A stretch of 64,000 bases of DNA from Achromobacter xylosoxidans (GCF_002192695.1 NZ_MTLG01000125.1:124001-188000), one strand, 5' to 3'; shown: positions 54,048-63,779, counted from the first letter of the stretch. The notes: a model not told the origin generated them from the letters alone. Program-made: numbers and translations.

Positions 54048-55229
54048 TCAGATCATCTCGATCGCCATGGCGACGGCTTCGCCGCCGCCGATGCACAGCG
54101 TGGCCACGCCGCGCTTGCCGCCGGTCTTGCGCAGCGCGCCGACCAGGGTGGCCATCAGGCGGGCGCCGGACGCGCCGATCGGGTGGCCCAGGGCGGTGGC
54201 GCCGCCGTGGACGTTGACCTTGTCATGCGGCAGCTTGAAGTCGGCCATGGCGGCCATGGTGACCACCGCGAAGGCTTCGTTGATTTCGTAGAGGTCCACG
54301 TCCTCGGCCTTCCAGCCGGTCTTGGCGAACAGGTTCTTCAGCGCGCCCACGGGAGCGGTGGTGAACCAGTTCGGCTCTTGCGAGTGCTGGCTGTGGGCGA
54401 CGATGCGGGCCAGGGGCTTCACGCCCAGCTTTTCGGCGGTGGAGGCGCGCATCAGCACCATGGCGGCGGCGCCGTCGGAGATCGACGAGGAGTTGGCGGC
54501 GGTGACGGTGCCGTCCTTCTTGAAGGCGGGCTTGAGGGTGGGGATCTTTTCCGGCATGGCCTTGGTGGGGGCCTCGTCGGTGTCGATCACGGTGTCGCCC
54601 TTGCGGCCGGCCACGGTCACGGGGGCGATTTCCCACTTGAAGCTGCCGTCTTCCGACGCGGCGCGGGCGCGGCGCAGCGATTCCAGCGAGAACGCGTCCT
54701 GCTGTTCGCGGGTGAAGGAATACTTGGCGGCGCAGTCCTCGGCGAACACGCCCATGGCCTTGCCCTTGTCGTAGGCGTCTTCCAGGCCGTCCAGCGCCAT
54801 GTGGTCGTACACGGTGTTGTGGCCGTAGCGATAGCCCTGGCGGCCCTTGAGCAGCAGGTAGGGCGCGTTGCTCATGCTTTCCTGGCCGCCGGCGACGACG
54901 ATGTTGGCGCTGCCCGCGGCCAGCAGGTCATGGCCGAACATGGCGGCCTTCAGGCCCGAACCGCAGACCTTGTGGATGGTGGTGCAAGCCACGCCCAGCG
55001 GCAGGCCGGCGCCCAGCGCTGCCTGGCGCGCCGGGGCCTGGCCCTGGCCGGCCTGCAGTACGTTGCCCATGATGACTTCTTCGACTTGCTCGGGCTTGAT
55101 GCCGGCGCGTTCGACGGCGGCCTTGATGGCGATCGAGCCCAGCTCGTGCGCGGCCAGGCCGGACAAGGCGCCCAGCATGCCGCCCATGGGCGTGCGGGCG
55201 ACGGAAACGATGACGATGGGATCTGACAT
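54048..55229 (-). CDS. Acetyl-CoA C-acetyltransferase (thiolase)
   Basis: A 393-residue thiolase. KVCGSGLKAAMFG has the acyl-accepting Cys, GHPIGASGARLMATL the His, and CIGGGEAVAM the second Cys. In this cluster it probably handles acetoacetyl-CoA from leucine breakdown. It lies between aceK and liuB. Confidence 0.93.
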   Translation of the reverse strand: MSDPIVIVSVARTPMGGMLGALSGLAAHELGSIAIKAAVERAGIKPEQVEEVIMGNVLQAGQGQAPARQAALGAGLPLGVACTTIHKVCGSGLKAAMFGHDLLAAGSANIVVAGGQESMSNAPYLLLKGRQGYRYGHNTVYDHMALDGLEDAYDKGKAMGVFAEDCAAKYSFTREQQDAFSLESLRRARAASEDGSFKWEIAPVTVAGRKGDTVIDTDEAPTKAMPEKIPTLKPAFKKDGTVTAANSSSISDGAAAMVLMRASTAEKLGVKPLARIVAHSQHSQEPNWFTTAPVGALKNLFAKTGWKAEDVDLYEINEAFAVVTMAAMADFKLPHDKVNVHGGATALGHPIGASGARLMATLVGALRKTGGKRGVATLCIGGGEAVAMAIEMI

Positions 55230-55264
55230 GGCTAGCTCCTGTGAGGGTCGGGACAGCTCTGGGG

Positions 55265-57121
55265 TTACGAGGCCGCGTGCTCGCCCGGAAGGGGCGCGGG
55301 ACGCAGGCGTCTGTCCGTATCGTAAGGGAAAAATTCTTCAATCCGGCCCTGCGCCACATGGGCGCGGCAGGCCTGCCACCACTCCGGTTCCAGCAGGTCG
55401 GAATGGTGACGCATGAAGGCGCCGCGCACGCGCGGGTCGCCTAGCAGAAAGCGTCCGAATTCTTCGGGGAAGACATCATTCGGACCGATGGCATACCAGG
55501 GTTCGGACGCCAGTTCCGCCTCTTCGTTGGGGGCGGGCGGAATGCGCCGGAAATTCATTTCTGTCATGCGCTGGATTTCGTCGTAATCGTAGAAAACGAC
55601 GCGGCCCAGGCGCGTGACGCCGAAGTTCTTGTAAAGCATGTCGCCGGGGAAGATATTGGCCGCCGCCAGTTGGCGGATGGCGTCCCCGTATTCGCGCACG
55701 GCCGGGTCCAGCAGCGCGTCCGAGGCCTGGCGCAGATAGATGTTCAAGGGCGTCATGCGCCGTTCGATGTAGACATGGCGGATGACCACCGTGTCGCCGG
55801 TTTCCTCGATCAGGCTGGGCACCAGCCGGCGCAACTCTTCCAGCAGCGCCGGCGCGAAGCGCGCGCGCGGCAGCGCCACCTGTGAATATTCCCAGGTGTC
55901 GGCCATGCGGCCGACGCGGTCGTGCAGCTTCACCATCTGGTACTTGCGGCGCACGGTGGCATGGTCCATGCCGTCCTTGTCGATGCGGTCCTTGATCAGC
56001 TTGAACACATAGGGATAGGACGGCAGCGTGAACACGCACATCACCATGCCCTTGATGCCGGGGGCGATGTCGAAGGCGTCGCGCGAATGCGCCAGGTGGT
56101 GCAGGAAGTCGCGGTAGAACAGCGTCTTGCCCTGCTTTTGCAGGCCGATCATGGTGTAGAGCTCGGCCTTGGGCTTGCGCGGCAGCAGGCTGGACAGGAA
56201 GTTCACCACCGCGGCCGGCGTTTCCATGTCCACCAGGAAGTAGGCGCGGGTGAAACTGAACAGCGTGCTCAGGTCGTCCGCGCCCAAGAGCAGCGCGTCC
56301 AGCACGACCTGGCCCGCCGGGTTGCGCATCAGCGCCACGGCAAAGGGATACACCGTGCCCTGGTTGATCAGTCGGCCGACGATGTAGGCGCCCTTGTTGC
56401 GGAAGAACAGCGAGCCCAGCGCGTGGATCTGGCAGTCGCTGGCGATGCGGCGGCCTACGTCGCGCGGCAGTATCGCGCGCAGTTGCCTGACCGCGGCGCG
56501 CGCCAGCAGCCGCGTGTCGCGCGGCAGGTCTTCGAAGGGCAGCGCCAGGCCGAAGTCCGCCACCATGCGGATCAGGCTTTTTTCCAGCCCGTCGGTGGCG
56601 GGGTAGTAGACCCGGTACGACGGGATGCTGCTGTCCAGGTAGTCGGTGGCGATGGCCGGGCGGACGAACAGGAAGGCGTTGTGGAAATAATCGCGGTGCA
56701 GGATGCGGCAGGACACCGAGTTGAAAAACGTCTCGGCGCATTCGGGCTGGCGGTGGTCGCCCAGCAGGCCCACGAATTCCTGTTTGATCTGTTGCCAGAA
56801 CGCGGTCTGCTCGTCGCTCAGGCTGGGCGCGGCGCTGCCGTTGGCGCCCACCGCGCCTTCCGGGCGGCCGCGCAGCACGCCTTCCAGCTGGGTGGCGCAT
56901 TCGCGCACCCGCATGTCGTAGTACTCGATGCGCTCGCGCGACAGGCGCTGGATGCCGTGCCAGTCGCCGGATTCGAACAGCGCCTTGGCGCGCTGGGCGC
57001 TGTAGCGGAACAGCGCGTAATGGCGGTCGAAACCCGCCAGGATCAGCCGCGCGACGTCCAGCGGCGAGGGGCCCGGAGCGGGCGCCTGCTCGATGTGCTG
57101 GACGTCGGACATGCGGATCAT
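55265..57121 (-). CDS. aceK: Isocitrate dehydrogenase kinase/phosphatase
   Basis: A 618-residue protein. APGIKGMVMCVFTLPSYPYV is the AceK ATP-binding segment and RHVYIERRMTPLNIYLRQA and ANIFPGDMLYKNFGVTR are further family motifs. AceK inactivates isocitrate dehydrogenase by phosphorylation to push carbon into the glyoxylate shunt. It starts 11 bases after the isovaleryl-CoA dehydrogenase stop, so it is inside the leucine operon, away from aceBA. A start at 57112 is also possible. Confidence 0.94.
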   Translation of the reverse strand: MIRMSDVQHIEQAPAPGPSPLDVARLILAGFDRHYALFRYSAQRAKALFESGDWHGIQRLSRERIEYYDMRVRECATQLEGVLRGRPEGAVGANGSAAPSLSDEQTAFWQQIKQEFVGLLGDHRQPECAETFFNSVSCRILHRDYFHNAFLFVRPAIATDYLDSSIPSYRVYYPATDGLEKSLIRMVADFGLALPFEDLPRDTRLLARAAVRQLRAILPRDVGRRIASDCQIHALGSLFFRNKGAYIVGRLINQGTVYPFAVALMRNPAGQVVLDALLLGADDLSTLFSFTRAYFLVDMETPAAVVNFLSSLLPRKPKAELYTMIGLQKQGKTLFYRDFLHHLAHSRDAFDIAPGIKGMVMCVFTLPSYPYVFKLIKDRIDKDGMDHATVRRKYQMVKLHDRVGRMADTWEYSQVALPRARFAPALLEELRRLVPSLIEETGDTVVIRHVYIERRMTPLNIYLRQASDALLDPAVREYGDAIRQLAAANIFPGDMLYKNFGVTRLGRVVFYDYDEIQRMTEMNFRRIPPAPNEEAELASEPWYAIGPNDVFPEEFGRFLLGDPRVRGAFMRHHSDLLEPEWWQACRAHVAQGRIEEFFPYDTDRRLRPAPLPGEHAAS

Positions 57122-57132
57122 GGCGGCGTCCC

Positions 57133-58311
57133 TCAGGCGGTTTCGTTGAAGAGTTCGCGGCCGATCAGCATGCGGCGGATTTCGCTGGTGCCGGCGCCGA
57201 TCTCATACAGCTTGGCGTCGCGCCACAGGCGGCCCACCGGGTACTCGTTGATGTAGCCGTTGCCGCCCAGGATCTGCACGCCCTCGCCCGCCATCCAGGT
57301 GGCCTTTTCGGCGGTGTACAGGATCAGCGCGGCGCAGTCCTTGCGCACCTGGCGCACGTGCTCGGCGCCCAGGCGGTCCAGGTTCTTGCCGACCTGGTAG
57401 CAGAATGCGCGGCTGGCCTGCAGGGTGGTGTACAGGTCCGCGACCTTGCCCTGGATCAGCTGGAATTCGCCGATGGCCTGGCCAAACTGCTTGCGGTCAT
57501 GGATATAGGGGACGACCACGTCCATCACGGCCTGCATGATGCCGACCGGGCCGCCGGACAGCACGGCGCGTTCGTAGTCCAGGCCGCTCATCAGCACCTT
57601 GACGCCGCCGTTGACCTGGCCCAGCACGTTTTCTTCGGGGATTTCGCAGTCCTGGAACACCAGTTCGCCGGTGTGGCTGCCGCGCATGCCCAGCTTGTCC
57701 AGCTTCTGCGCGACGGAAAAGCCCTTGAAGCCCTTTTCCACCAGGAAGGCGGTGATGCCGCGCTGGTGGGCTTCGGGGTCGGTCTTGGCGTAGACCACCA
57801 GGGTGTCGGCGTCCGGGCCGTTGGTGATCCACATCTTGGTGCCGTTCAGCACGTAGCGGTCGCCCTTCTTGTCGGCGCGCAGCTTCATGCTGACCACGTC
57901 GGAACCGGCGCCCGGCTCGCTCATGGCCAGGGCGCCCACGTGTTCGCCGGAAATCAGCTTGGGCAGGTATTTGGCCTTTTGGGCGGGGGTGCCGTTGCGG
58001 TTGATCTGGTTCACGCACAGATTGGAGTGCGCGCCGTAGGACAGGCCGACCGACGCGCTGGCGCGGGAGATTTCCTCCATCACGATCATGTGGGCCAGAT
58101 AGCCCATTTTTGCGCCGCCGTATTCCTCGTCGGCCGTCATGCCCAGCACGCCGAGTTCGCCGAATTTGCGCCAGAGATCCATGGGGAACTGGTCGCTGCG
58201 GTCCACTTCAGCGGCGCGCGGCGCGATCTCGGCCTGCGCAAAATTGCGCACCGCGTCGCGCAGCATGTCCAGATCTTCGCCCAGGTCGAAGTTCAGGCCG
58301 GGAAGGTTCAT
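57133..58311 (-). CDS. liuA: Isovaleryl-CoA dehydrogenase
   Basis: A 392-residue acyl-CoA dehydrogenase. AMSEPGAGSDVVSMK and GTKMWITNGPDADT line the FAD site, and LMSGLDYERAVLSGGP has the catalytic Glu at the position typical of isovaleryl-CoA dehydrogenases. It oxidises isovaleryl-CoA to 3-methylcrotonyl-CoA. First gene of the operon, 122 bases from a perfect LiuR-type palindrome. Confidence 0.94.
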   Translation of the reverse strand: MNLPGLNFDLGEDLDMLRDAVRNFAQAEIAPRAAEVDRSDQFPMDLWRKFGELGVLGMTADEEYGGAKMGYLAHMIVMEEISRASASVGLSYGAHSNLCVNQINRNGTPAQKAKYLPKLISGEHVGALAMSEPGAGSDVVSMKLRADKKGDRYVLNGTKMWITNGPDADTLVVYAKTDPEAHQRGITAFLVEKGFKGFSVAQKLDKLGMRGSHTGELVFQDCEIPEENVLGQVNGGVKVLMSGLDYERAVLSGGPVGIMQAVMDVVVPYIHDRKQFGQAIGEFQLIQGKVADLYTTLQASRAFCYQVGKNLDRLGAEHVRQVRKDCAALILYTAEKATWMAGEGVQILGGNGYINEYPVGRLWRDAKLYEIGAGTSEIRRMLIGRELFNETA

Positions 58312-58432
58312 CGCTGTCTCCGTGATAGTAGGTACTTACTATTTTTTGGGCGCCTGTTTCCGGCGCCGGATTGCCGCGCGTGGCTCATGATGCGCCGATC
58401 GGCCATCGCTGCGCAATGATGCACTGCAAATA

Positions 58433-58452
58433 TTACGTTTACGTAAACGTAA
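58433..58452. promoter_or_regulatory. LiuR-type operator (perfect 20-bp palindrome)
   Basis: TTACGTTTACGTAAACGTAA is identical on both strands and matches the known LiuR (MerR family) box. It lies between the divergent liuA and amidohydrolase starts and may control both. Confidence 0.88.
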
Positions 58453-58545
58453 AGTGGAGTCGGGTAATCCCTAGGTAATTGCGGGTTAGCCAGGGAGTTG
58501 CGCTGAGTAAGATGCCAGCCGATCCTTGAATCCTGAATCACTGCG

Positions 58546-59733
58546 ATGGAGTCTGCCGTGCTCGAACTATCCAACCTGGACGAAATTGTGGCGCTGCGGC
58601 GCGACATCCACATGCATCCGGAGCTTTGCTACGAAGAGCACCGCACGGCCAAGGTGGTGGCGGACACGCTGCGCGGCTGGGGCATCGAGACCCACACGGG
58701 CATCGCCAAGACCGGCGTGGTCGGCGTGATCAAGCGCGGCACGTCGGATCGCGCCATCATGCTGCGCGCCGACATGGACGCCCTGCCCATGCAGGAGGAA
58801 AACCAGTTCGAGCACCGCTCGCGCCACGACGGCAAGATGCACGGCTGCGGCCATGACGGCCACACCGCCATGCTGCTGGCCGCCGCGCGCCACCTGCAGG
58901 CCGAAGGCGGCTTCGACGGCACCGTGTACCTGTGCTTCCAGCCGGCCGAGGAAGGCGGCGCGGGCGGCCGGGCCATGATCCAGGACGGCCTGTTCGAGCG
59001 CTTCCCCTGCGAGGCCGTGTTCGGCCTGCACAACTGGCCGGGGCTGCCCGCCGGATCCATCGGCGTCTGTTCCGGCCCGATGATGGCGGCCGCCAACGGC
59101 TTCAAGATCACCGTGCGCGGCAAGGGCGGCCATGCGGCGGCGCCGCAGGACTGCAGCGATCCGGTGCCAGCGCTGTTCGCCATCGGCCAGTCGCTGCAGA
59201 CCATCCTCACGCGCAGCAAGCGTCCGCTGGACGCCGCCGTGCTGTCGATCACGCAGGTGCAGGCCGGCGGCAGCGTCATCAACGTCATTCCGAATAGCGC
59301 CTGGCTGGGTGGCTCGGTACGGGCCTACAGCACCGACGTGGTCGATCTGATAGAGCGCCGCATGAATGAGATCGCCGGCAATATCGCGGCCGCGCATGGC
59401 TGCGAGGCCGACGTGTTCTTCGAGCGCCGCTACCCGGCGCTGGTGAACACCGTGGCCGAAACCGAGTTCTGCATGGAAGTCATGCGCGAGGTCGTGGGCG
59501 AGGACAAGGCAATGGTGATCGAACCGGCCATGGCCTCGGAGGACTTCGCCTTCCTGCTGCAGGAAAAGCCCGGCTGCTACGTGTTCCTGGGCAACGGCGA
59601 CGGCGAGCACCGCATGGCCGGCCACGGCCTGGGTCCCTGCATGCTGCACAACGCCAGCTATGACTTCAATGATTCCCTGATTCCGGCTGGCGCGTCGTAC
59701 TGGGTACGCCTGGCGCAACGCTACCTGGCCTGA
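58546..59733 (+). CDS. M20 family amidohydrolase (hippurate hydrolase-like)
   Basis: A 395-residue metallopeptidase-type enzyme. LRADMDALPM, MHGCGHDGHTAML and FQPAEEGGAGG give the metal ligands; HNWPGLPAG and HAAAPQDCSDPV are the typical dimerisation-domain segments. It should hydrolyse an N-acyl amino acid. It is followed by a Bug receptor gene, likely for uptake of its substrate. Confidence 0.93.
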   Translation: MESAVLELSNLDEIVALRRDIHMHPELCYEEHRTAKVVADTLRGWGIETHTGIAKTGVVGVIKRGTSDRAIMLRADMDALPMQEENQFEHRSRHDGKMHGCGHDGHTAMLLAAARHLQAEGGFDGTVYLCFQPAEEGGAGGRAMIQDGLFERFPCEAVFGLHNWPGLPAGSIGVCSGPMMAAANGFKITVRGKGGHAAAPQDCSDPVPALFAIGQSLQTILTRSKRPLDAAVLSITQVQAGGSVINVIPNSAWLGGSVRAYSTDVVDLIERRMNEIAGNIAAAHGCEADVFFERRYPALVNTVAETEFCMEVMREVVGEDKAMVIEPAMASEDFAFLLQEKPGCYVFLGNGDGEHRMAGHGLGPCMLHNASYDFNDSLIPAGASYWVRLAQRYLA

Positions 59734-59791
59734 TGGGCTTCACGCTTTTCGTTTTATCTGACGCAGTGCCACGCAACATTACTAGGACGAT

Positions 59792-60763
59792 ATGAAAAAG
59801 AAGACTTTGCTGATCAAGGCCGCGGGGGCGGCCTTGGCAATCATGGCCAGCGGCGCAATGGCGCAGAGCTGGCCGGCCAAGCCCGTGACGCTGGTCGTGC
59901 CCTACACCGCGGGCGGGAGCGCCGACGCGATCGGACGCCGCCTGGGCGACGTCCTGCGCAAGGAAAGCAACGTAACCGTCATCGTCGAGAACAAGCCGGG
60001 CGCGGGCGCCTCCGTGGGCACCGACTTCGTGGCGCGCGCGCAGCCTGACGGCACCACTCTGCTGTTGGCTTCCACCAGCCCGCTGACGATCTTCCCGCAT
60101 CTGGCCAAGACCAACTATGACCCGATGAAGGACCTGACGCCGGTGGCCAGCGTGGCCGTCGCGCCCGTCGCCATCGTTGCCACCAAGGCGCTGCCGGTGA
60201 AGGACTTCGCCGGCCTGATCGACTACGCCAAATCGCATCCGGACGGCGTGCGCTACGGCACGCCGGGCCAGGGCACCGTGGCCCACATCGGCATGTCGGC
60301 CGTCACGGCGCAGACCGGCACCAAGATGCTGCACGTGCCTTACCGCGGCAACAGCCAGGCACTGACCGACGGTCTGGGCGGCGTGGTCGAATTGCTGGTG
60401 GTCAACAGCGACGTGGTGTTGCCGCACGTCGCCAGCGGCGCGCTCAAGCCGCTGGCCGTGATGGCGCCCGAGCGCCTGGCTGCCTGGCCGGACGTGCCCA
60501 CCATGGCGGAACTGAAGATGCCGCAGGCGCAGTACTACTCGAACTTCGGCGTGTTCGCGCCCGCCAAGCTGCCGCCGGCCGTCGCGCAGCCGCTGCAGGC
60601 CGCCTTGGCCAAGGCTGTGGCCAGCGCCGAATTCCAGGACCTGCTGGCCAAGTCCTACCTGCAGCCAGGCACCGCCACGGGCGAGGCCTTCGCCAAGCAG
60701 GTGCAGGCGGAATTCGAGAACAACGCGCGGGTCATCAAGGAAGGCAACATCAAGGCTGAATAA
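59792..60763 (+). CDS. Bug/TctC family periplasmic substrate-binding protein
   Basis: A 323-residue receptor with signal peptide ending SGAMAQS, then WPAKPVTLVVPYTAGGSAD and HVPYRGNSQALTDGLGG. It follows the M20 amidohydrolase by 58 bases and ends in a strong terminator, so the pair is probably an N-acyl amino acid uptake/cleavage unit. Confidence 0.93.
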   Translation: MKKKTLLIKAAGAALAIMASGAMAQSWPAKPVTLVVPYTAGGSADAIGRRLGDVLRKESNVTVIVENKPGAGASVGTDFVARAQPDGTTLLLASTSPLTIFPHLAKTNYDPMKDLTPVASVAVAPVAIVATKALPVKDFAGLIDYAKSHPDGVRYGTPGQGTVAHIGMSAVTAQTGTKMLHVPYRGNSQALTDGLGGVVELLVVNSDVVLPHVASGALKPLAVMAPERLAAWPDVPTMAELKMPQAQYYSNFGVFAPAKLPPAVAQPLQAALAKAVASAEFQDLLAKSYLQPGTATGEAFAKQVQAEFENNARVIKEGNIKAE

Positions 60764-60779
60764 GCCTTTCCCAACAAGA

Positions 60780-60815
60780 AGCGCGCGGCCCTGTGGGGTA
60801 CGCGCGCTTTTTTTT
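60780..60815 (+). terminator. Rho-independent terminator after Bug gene
   Basis: AGCGCGCG (60780-60787) pairs with CGCGCGCT (60801-60808), followed by a run of T to 60815. Confidence 0.93.
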
Positions 60816-60860
60816 CTGACCGCCCCAAGACCGCGGACGTTTCGCGGGGGGCGTCGCAGG

Positions 60861-61193
60861 CTATGTGCCGCGCGGCCCGAACATGATCACCAGCATCCCG
60901 GCCAGGCACAGGCCCACGCCCACCCAGTCGCTGACGCTGGGTCGCACGCCGTCCACGGCCCACAGCCACAACAGGGCCATCCCGATATAGACGCCGCCAT
61001 ATGCCGCGTACACGCGGCCCGAAGCGGTGGGATGCAGCGTCAGCAGCCAGGCGAACAGCGCCAGGCTGGCCGCCGCCGGCGCGAGCAGCCAGATTGAATA
61101 GCCCTTGCGCAGCCACAGATACGGCAGATAGCAGCCGACGATTTCGGCCAGCGCCGTCAGGATGAACAGCGCGAGGGTTTGCAGGGCGCCCAT
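60861..61193 (-). CDS. YnfA/UPF0060 family membrane protein
   Basis: A 110-residue protein with four membrane helices. LAEIVGCYLPYLWLRKG and RVYAAYGGVYIGMALLWLW are UPF0060 signatures. Small multidrug-resistance-like; role unknown. It lies ten bases after the MerR gene stop on the same strand. Confidence 0.95.
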   Translation of the reverse strand: MGALQTLALFILTALAEIVGCYLPYLWLRKGYSIWLLAPAAASLALFAWLLTLHPTASGRVYAAYGGVYIGMALLWLWAVDGVRPSVSDWVGVGLCLAGMLVIMFGPRGT

Positions 61194-61203
61194 GCGCGCG
61201 CCC

Positions 61204-61584
61204 CTAGGGCTTCTGCGCGAGCAGCTCGCGGCATTGCTGTTCCTGCTGCGCGATCTCGCGCAGGGTATCCTCGATGTCGCGGCGCTGTTGTTCCAGCATG
61301 GCGCGATGCTGTTCCAGCACGCTCAGGTACTGGCGCAGCTGGACCTCGGTATCGCCCGGACCGTCGTACATGTCGATCAGGGTCAGAATCTCGGACAATT
61401 GCAGGCCCAGGCGCTTGCCGCGCAGGGCCAGCTTCAAGCGCGTGCGGTCGCGCGGCCCGAAGATGCGGTTGCGCCCTTCGCGCGCCGGGCTGACGATCCC
61501 CTGGTCTTCGTAGAAGCGGATCGTGCGGGGCGTGACGTCGAACTCGCGGGAGAGCTCTGAGATAGTCCAGGTTGACGGGGACAT
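61204..61584 (-). CDS. liuR: MerR family regulator, LiuR type
   Basis: A 126-residue MerR regulator. TWTISELSREFDVTPRTIRFYED is the DNA-binding domain, followed by a coiled coil. LiuR represses leucine/isovalerate catabolism genes until acyl-CoA intermediates appear. Two LiuR-type boxes, at its own promoter and before liuA, support the name. Confidence 0.88.
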   Translation of the reverse strand: MSPSTWTISELSREFDVTPRTIRFYEDQGIVSPAREGRNRIFGPRDRTRLKLALRGKRLGLQLSEILTLIDMYDGPGDTEVQLRQYLSVLEQHRAMLEQQRRDIEDTLREIAQQEQQCRELLAQKP

Positions 61585-61597
61585 GCGAGATATGGCA

Positions 61598-61613
61598 GTT
61601 TACGTAAACGTAA
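61598..61613. promoter_or_regulatory. LiuR-type operator at liuR/MBL divergent promoter
   Basis: GTTTACGTAAACGTAA matches the right 16 bases of the 58433 palindrome; the left arm is degenerate. It lies between the divergent starts at 61584 and 61657. Confidence 0.82.
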
Positions 61614-61656
61614 ATTATGATGACTTGACCCGATCGTCAAGCGTGGAGGAGAGGCA

Positions 61657-62724
61657 ATGAACCCGAATGAGCAGAAACTGCAGTATCCCTGGGCCGATTT
61701 CCAGCCCGATGCCGGCCGTTCGCACGTGGTGGCGGAGGGGGTCAAGTGGATCAGGATGCCGCTGCCGTTCGCGCTGGATCATATCAACCTCTGGCTGCTG
61801 CGCGACAACATCGACGGCCGCGACGGCTGGACCATCGTCGATTGCGGCATCACGCGCGATGAAGTGAAGACGTTGTGGGAACGCGTGTTCGAGACCGAAC
61901 TGGAAGGACTGCCGGTGCTGCGCGTGATCGTCACCCACATGCACCCCGACCATATCGGCCTGGCGCATTGGCTGTGCGAACGCTGGAACGCGCCCCTGTG
62001 GATGACGATGACGGACTTCATGGTGGCCTCGCTGTGGTCCTCGCGCCGCGGCGAAGCAGGCGGCGGTCCCGGCGGCCAATCGGCGGTGGACCACTTCGCG
62101 CGCCACGGCCTGACCGACCCGGACGCGCAAGAGCAGATCCGTCAGCGCGCCAATTACTACCCCAACCTGGTGCCGGCGGTGCCCGCGCGCTACACGCGCA
62201 TCCTGCATGGCGATCAGGTGCGCATCGGCGGGCACGACTGGCGCGTCATCGTGGGCTACGGACATGCGCCCGAGCACGCCTCGCTGTTTTCCCCGGACCT
62301 GCGCGTGCTGATTTCCGGCGACATGGTGCTGCCGCGCATTTCCACCAACGTCAGCGTGTTCGACTACGAGCCCGACGCCAATCCCCTGCCTCTGTACTTG
62401 CGTTCGCTGGACGGCTACGCCGATCTGCCCGAGGACACGCTGGTGCTGCCTTCGCATGGCCGGCCTTTCAAGGGCCTGCACGAGCGCATCGCGCAACAGC
62501 ACGAACACCACCGCGACCGCCTGGCGGAAGTGCTGGAAGCCTGTGCGGTCCAGCCGCAATCGACCACGGACATCGTGCCGGTGCTGTTCAAGCGCAAGCT
62601 GGATCTGCACCAGCTGACCTTCGCCATGGGCGAGGCGCTGGCGCACCTGCACGCGCTGTATTTCGAAGGCAAGCTCAAGCGTGCGCTGGGCGCGGATGGC
62701 ATCGTGCGGTTTTCGGCCGCCTGA
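61657..62724 (+). CDS. Metallo-beta-lactamase fold hydrolase
   Basis: A 355-residue protein. THMHPDHIGLA is the zinc-binding HxHxDH motif, GHAPEHASLF and SGDMVLP give further ligands, and the C-terminus is a helical domain. GGAGAGG precedes the start. Its promoter carries the LiuR box, so it may be a thioesterase-like enzyme in acyl-CoA metabolism. Confidence 0.9.
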   Translation: MNPNEQKLQYPWADFQPDAGRSHVVAEGVKWIRMPLPFALDHINLWLLRDNIDGRDGWTIVDCGITRDEVKTLWERVFETELEGLPVLRVIVTHMHPDHIGLAHWLCERWNAPLWMTMTDFMVASLWSSRRGEAGGGPGGQSAVDHFARHGLTDPDAQEQIRQRANYYPNLVPAVPARYTRILHGDQVRIGGHDWRVIVGYGHAPEHASLFSPDLRVLISGDMVLPRISTNVSVFDYEPDANPLPLYLRSLDGYADLPEDTLVLPSHGRPFKGLHERIAQQHEHHRDRLAEVLEACAVQPQSTTDIVPVLFKRKLDLHQLTFAMGEALAHLHALYFEGKLKRALGADGIVRFSAA

Positions 62725-62750
62725 GTACGGCGTCGGTCCTGCGCCGAGGA

Positions 62751-63779
62751 TCAGTCCAGCGTCACGCCTGTGTCGGCTTGTAGCTTGAGGATGATCGGGA
62801 GATAGGTCTGGTACTCGGCCACGGCTTCGTGGGGCAGGTTCCCGATCGGTTCCAGGTCCATCGCGAGCAGCCTGTCGCGGACCTCGGGGCTCTGCACCGT
62901 GGCGCTGATCTCGCGACCCAGGCGCTCGACGATAGCCGCGGGCGTTTGGGCGGGCGCAAGCAGCGTCGTCGGCGTAACCGCCCGGTAAGCCTCATCGTCG
63001 TAGCCCGACTCGGCCATGCTTGGGACGTCCGGCAGGCTGCCGACGCGCTTGCTGCCAAGTACTGCGAGGGCCCGTATCTTGCCGGTGGCGAGGGGCTGCT
63101 TGAGGGTGAACACGGAGGCCAGGGCAATATCGATCTGGCCGCCAAGCAACGCCGTCATGATCGGCAGTTCGCCCTTGTAGGGCACGTTCAGGATGTCGAT
63201 GCCGTAAGTCTTGTTCATGTAGTGCTGAATGACGTGCGGCGTGGAGCCTGGTCCCCACGATCCCATTCGGATCGCGCCAGGTTCCTTTCTTGCATACGCT
63301 ATCAGCTCATCGATGTTTCTCACGGGTAGCGCACTGTTGATCACGATCACTCCGGTACCCTTGGCAATATCGGAGATCGGCCGCAACTCGGTACGCGGAT
63401 CGTATGGCAGCTTCTTGTAGAGCACCAGGTTGGCGGTGATTGGGGCGGCCAGCGTCAACAGCAGGGTGTAGCCGTCAGGGGTTGATTTGGCGACGTAATT
63501 GGTCGCGATGATGCCGCTTGCGCCAGGCTTGTTCTCCACGAGCACGGGCTGGCCGAGCCGTTTGCCCAAGCCTTCGGCAACCGAGCGTGCGATGGTGTCG
63601 ACCTGCCCGCCGACCTGGTAAGGCACGATCAGATGCAAGGGCCTGGATGGATAGTCGGTTTGAGCGCTCGCGGACAAGGGCAGGATGGCCAGCGCGGCGG
63701 CAAGCAATCCGATGCGTGTGGCAGCCGCCGCCAGCGCTTGGGTGGCGGGTTTCCAGTGCAAATGTTTGTTTTGATTCAT
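62751..63779 (-). CDS. Bug/TctC family periplasmic substrate-binding protein
   Basis: A 342-residue receptor with a long signal region ending ASAQT, then DYPSRPLHLIVPYQVGGQVD and NVPYKGELPIMTALLGG. Start chosen at ATG 63779 with GGAGAG upstream, in preference to GTG 63785. Orphan; ligand unknown. Confidence 0.92.
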   Translation of the reverse strand: MNQNKHLHWKPATQALAAAATRIGLLAAALAILPLSASAQTDYPSRPLHLIVPYQVGGQVDTIARSVAEGLGKRLGQPVLVENKPGASGIIATNYVAKSTPDGYTLLLTLAAPITANLVLYKKLPYDPRTELRPISDIAKGTGVIVINSALPVRNIDELIAYARKEPGAIRMGSWGPGSTPHVIQHYMNKTYGIDILNVPYKGELPIMTALLGGQIDIALASVFTLKQPLATGKIRALAVLGSKRVGSLPDVPSMAESGYDDEAYRAVTPTTLLAPAQTPAAIVERLGREISATVQSPEVRDRLLAMDLEPIGNLPHEAVAEYQTYLPIILKLQADTGVTLD

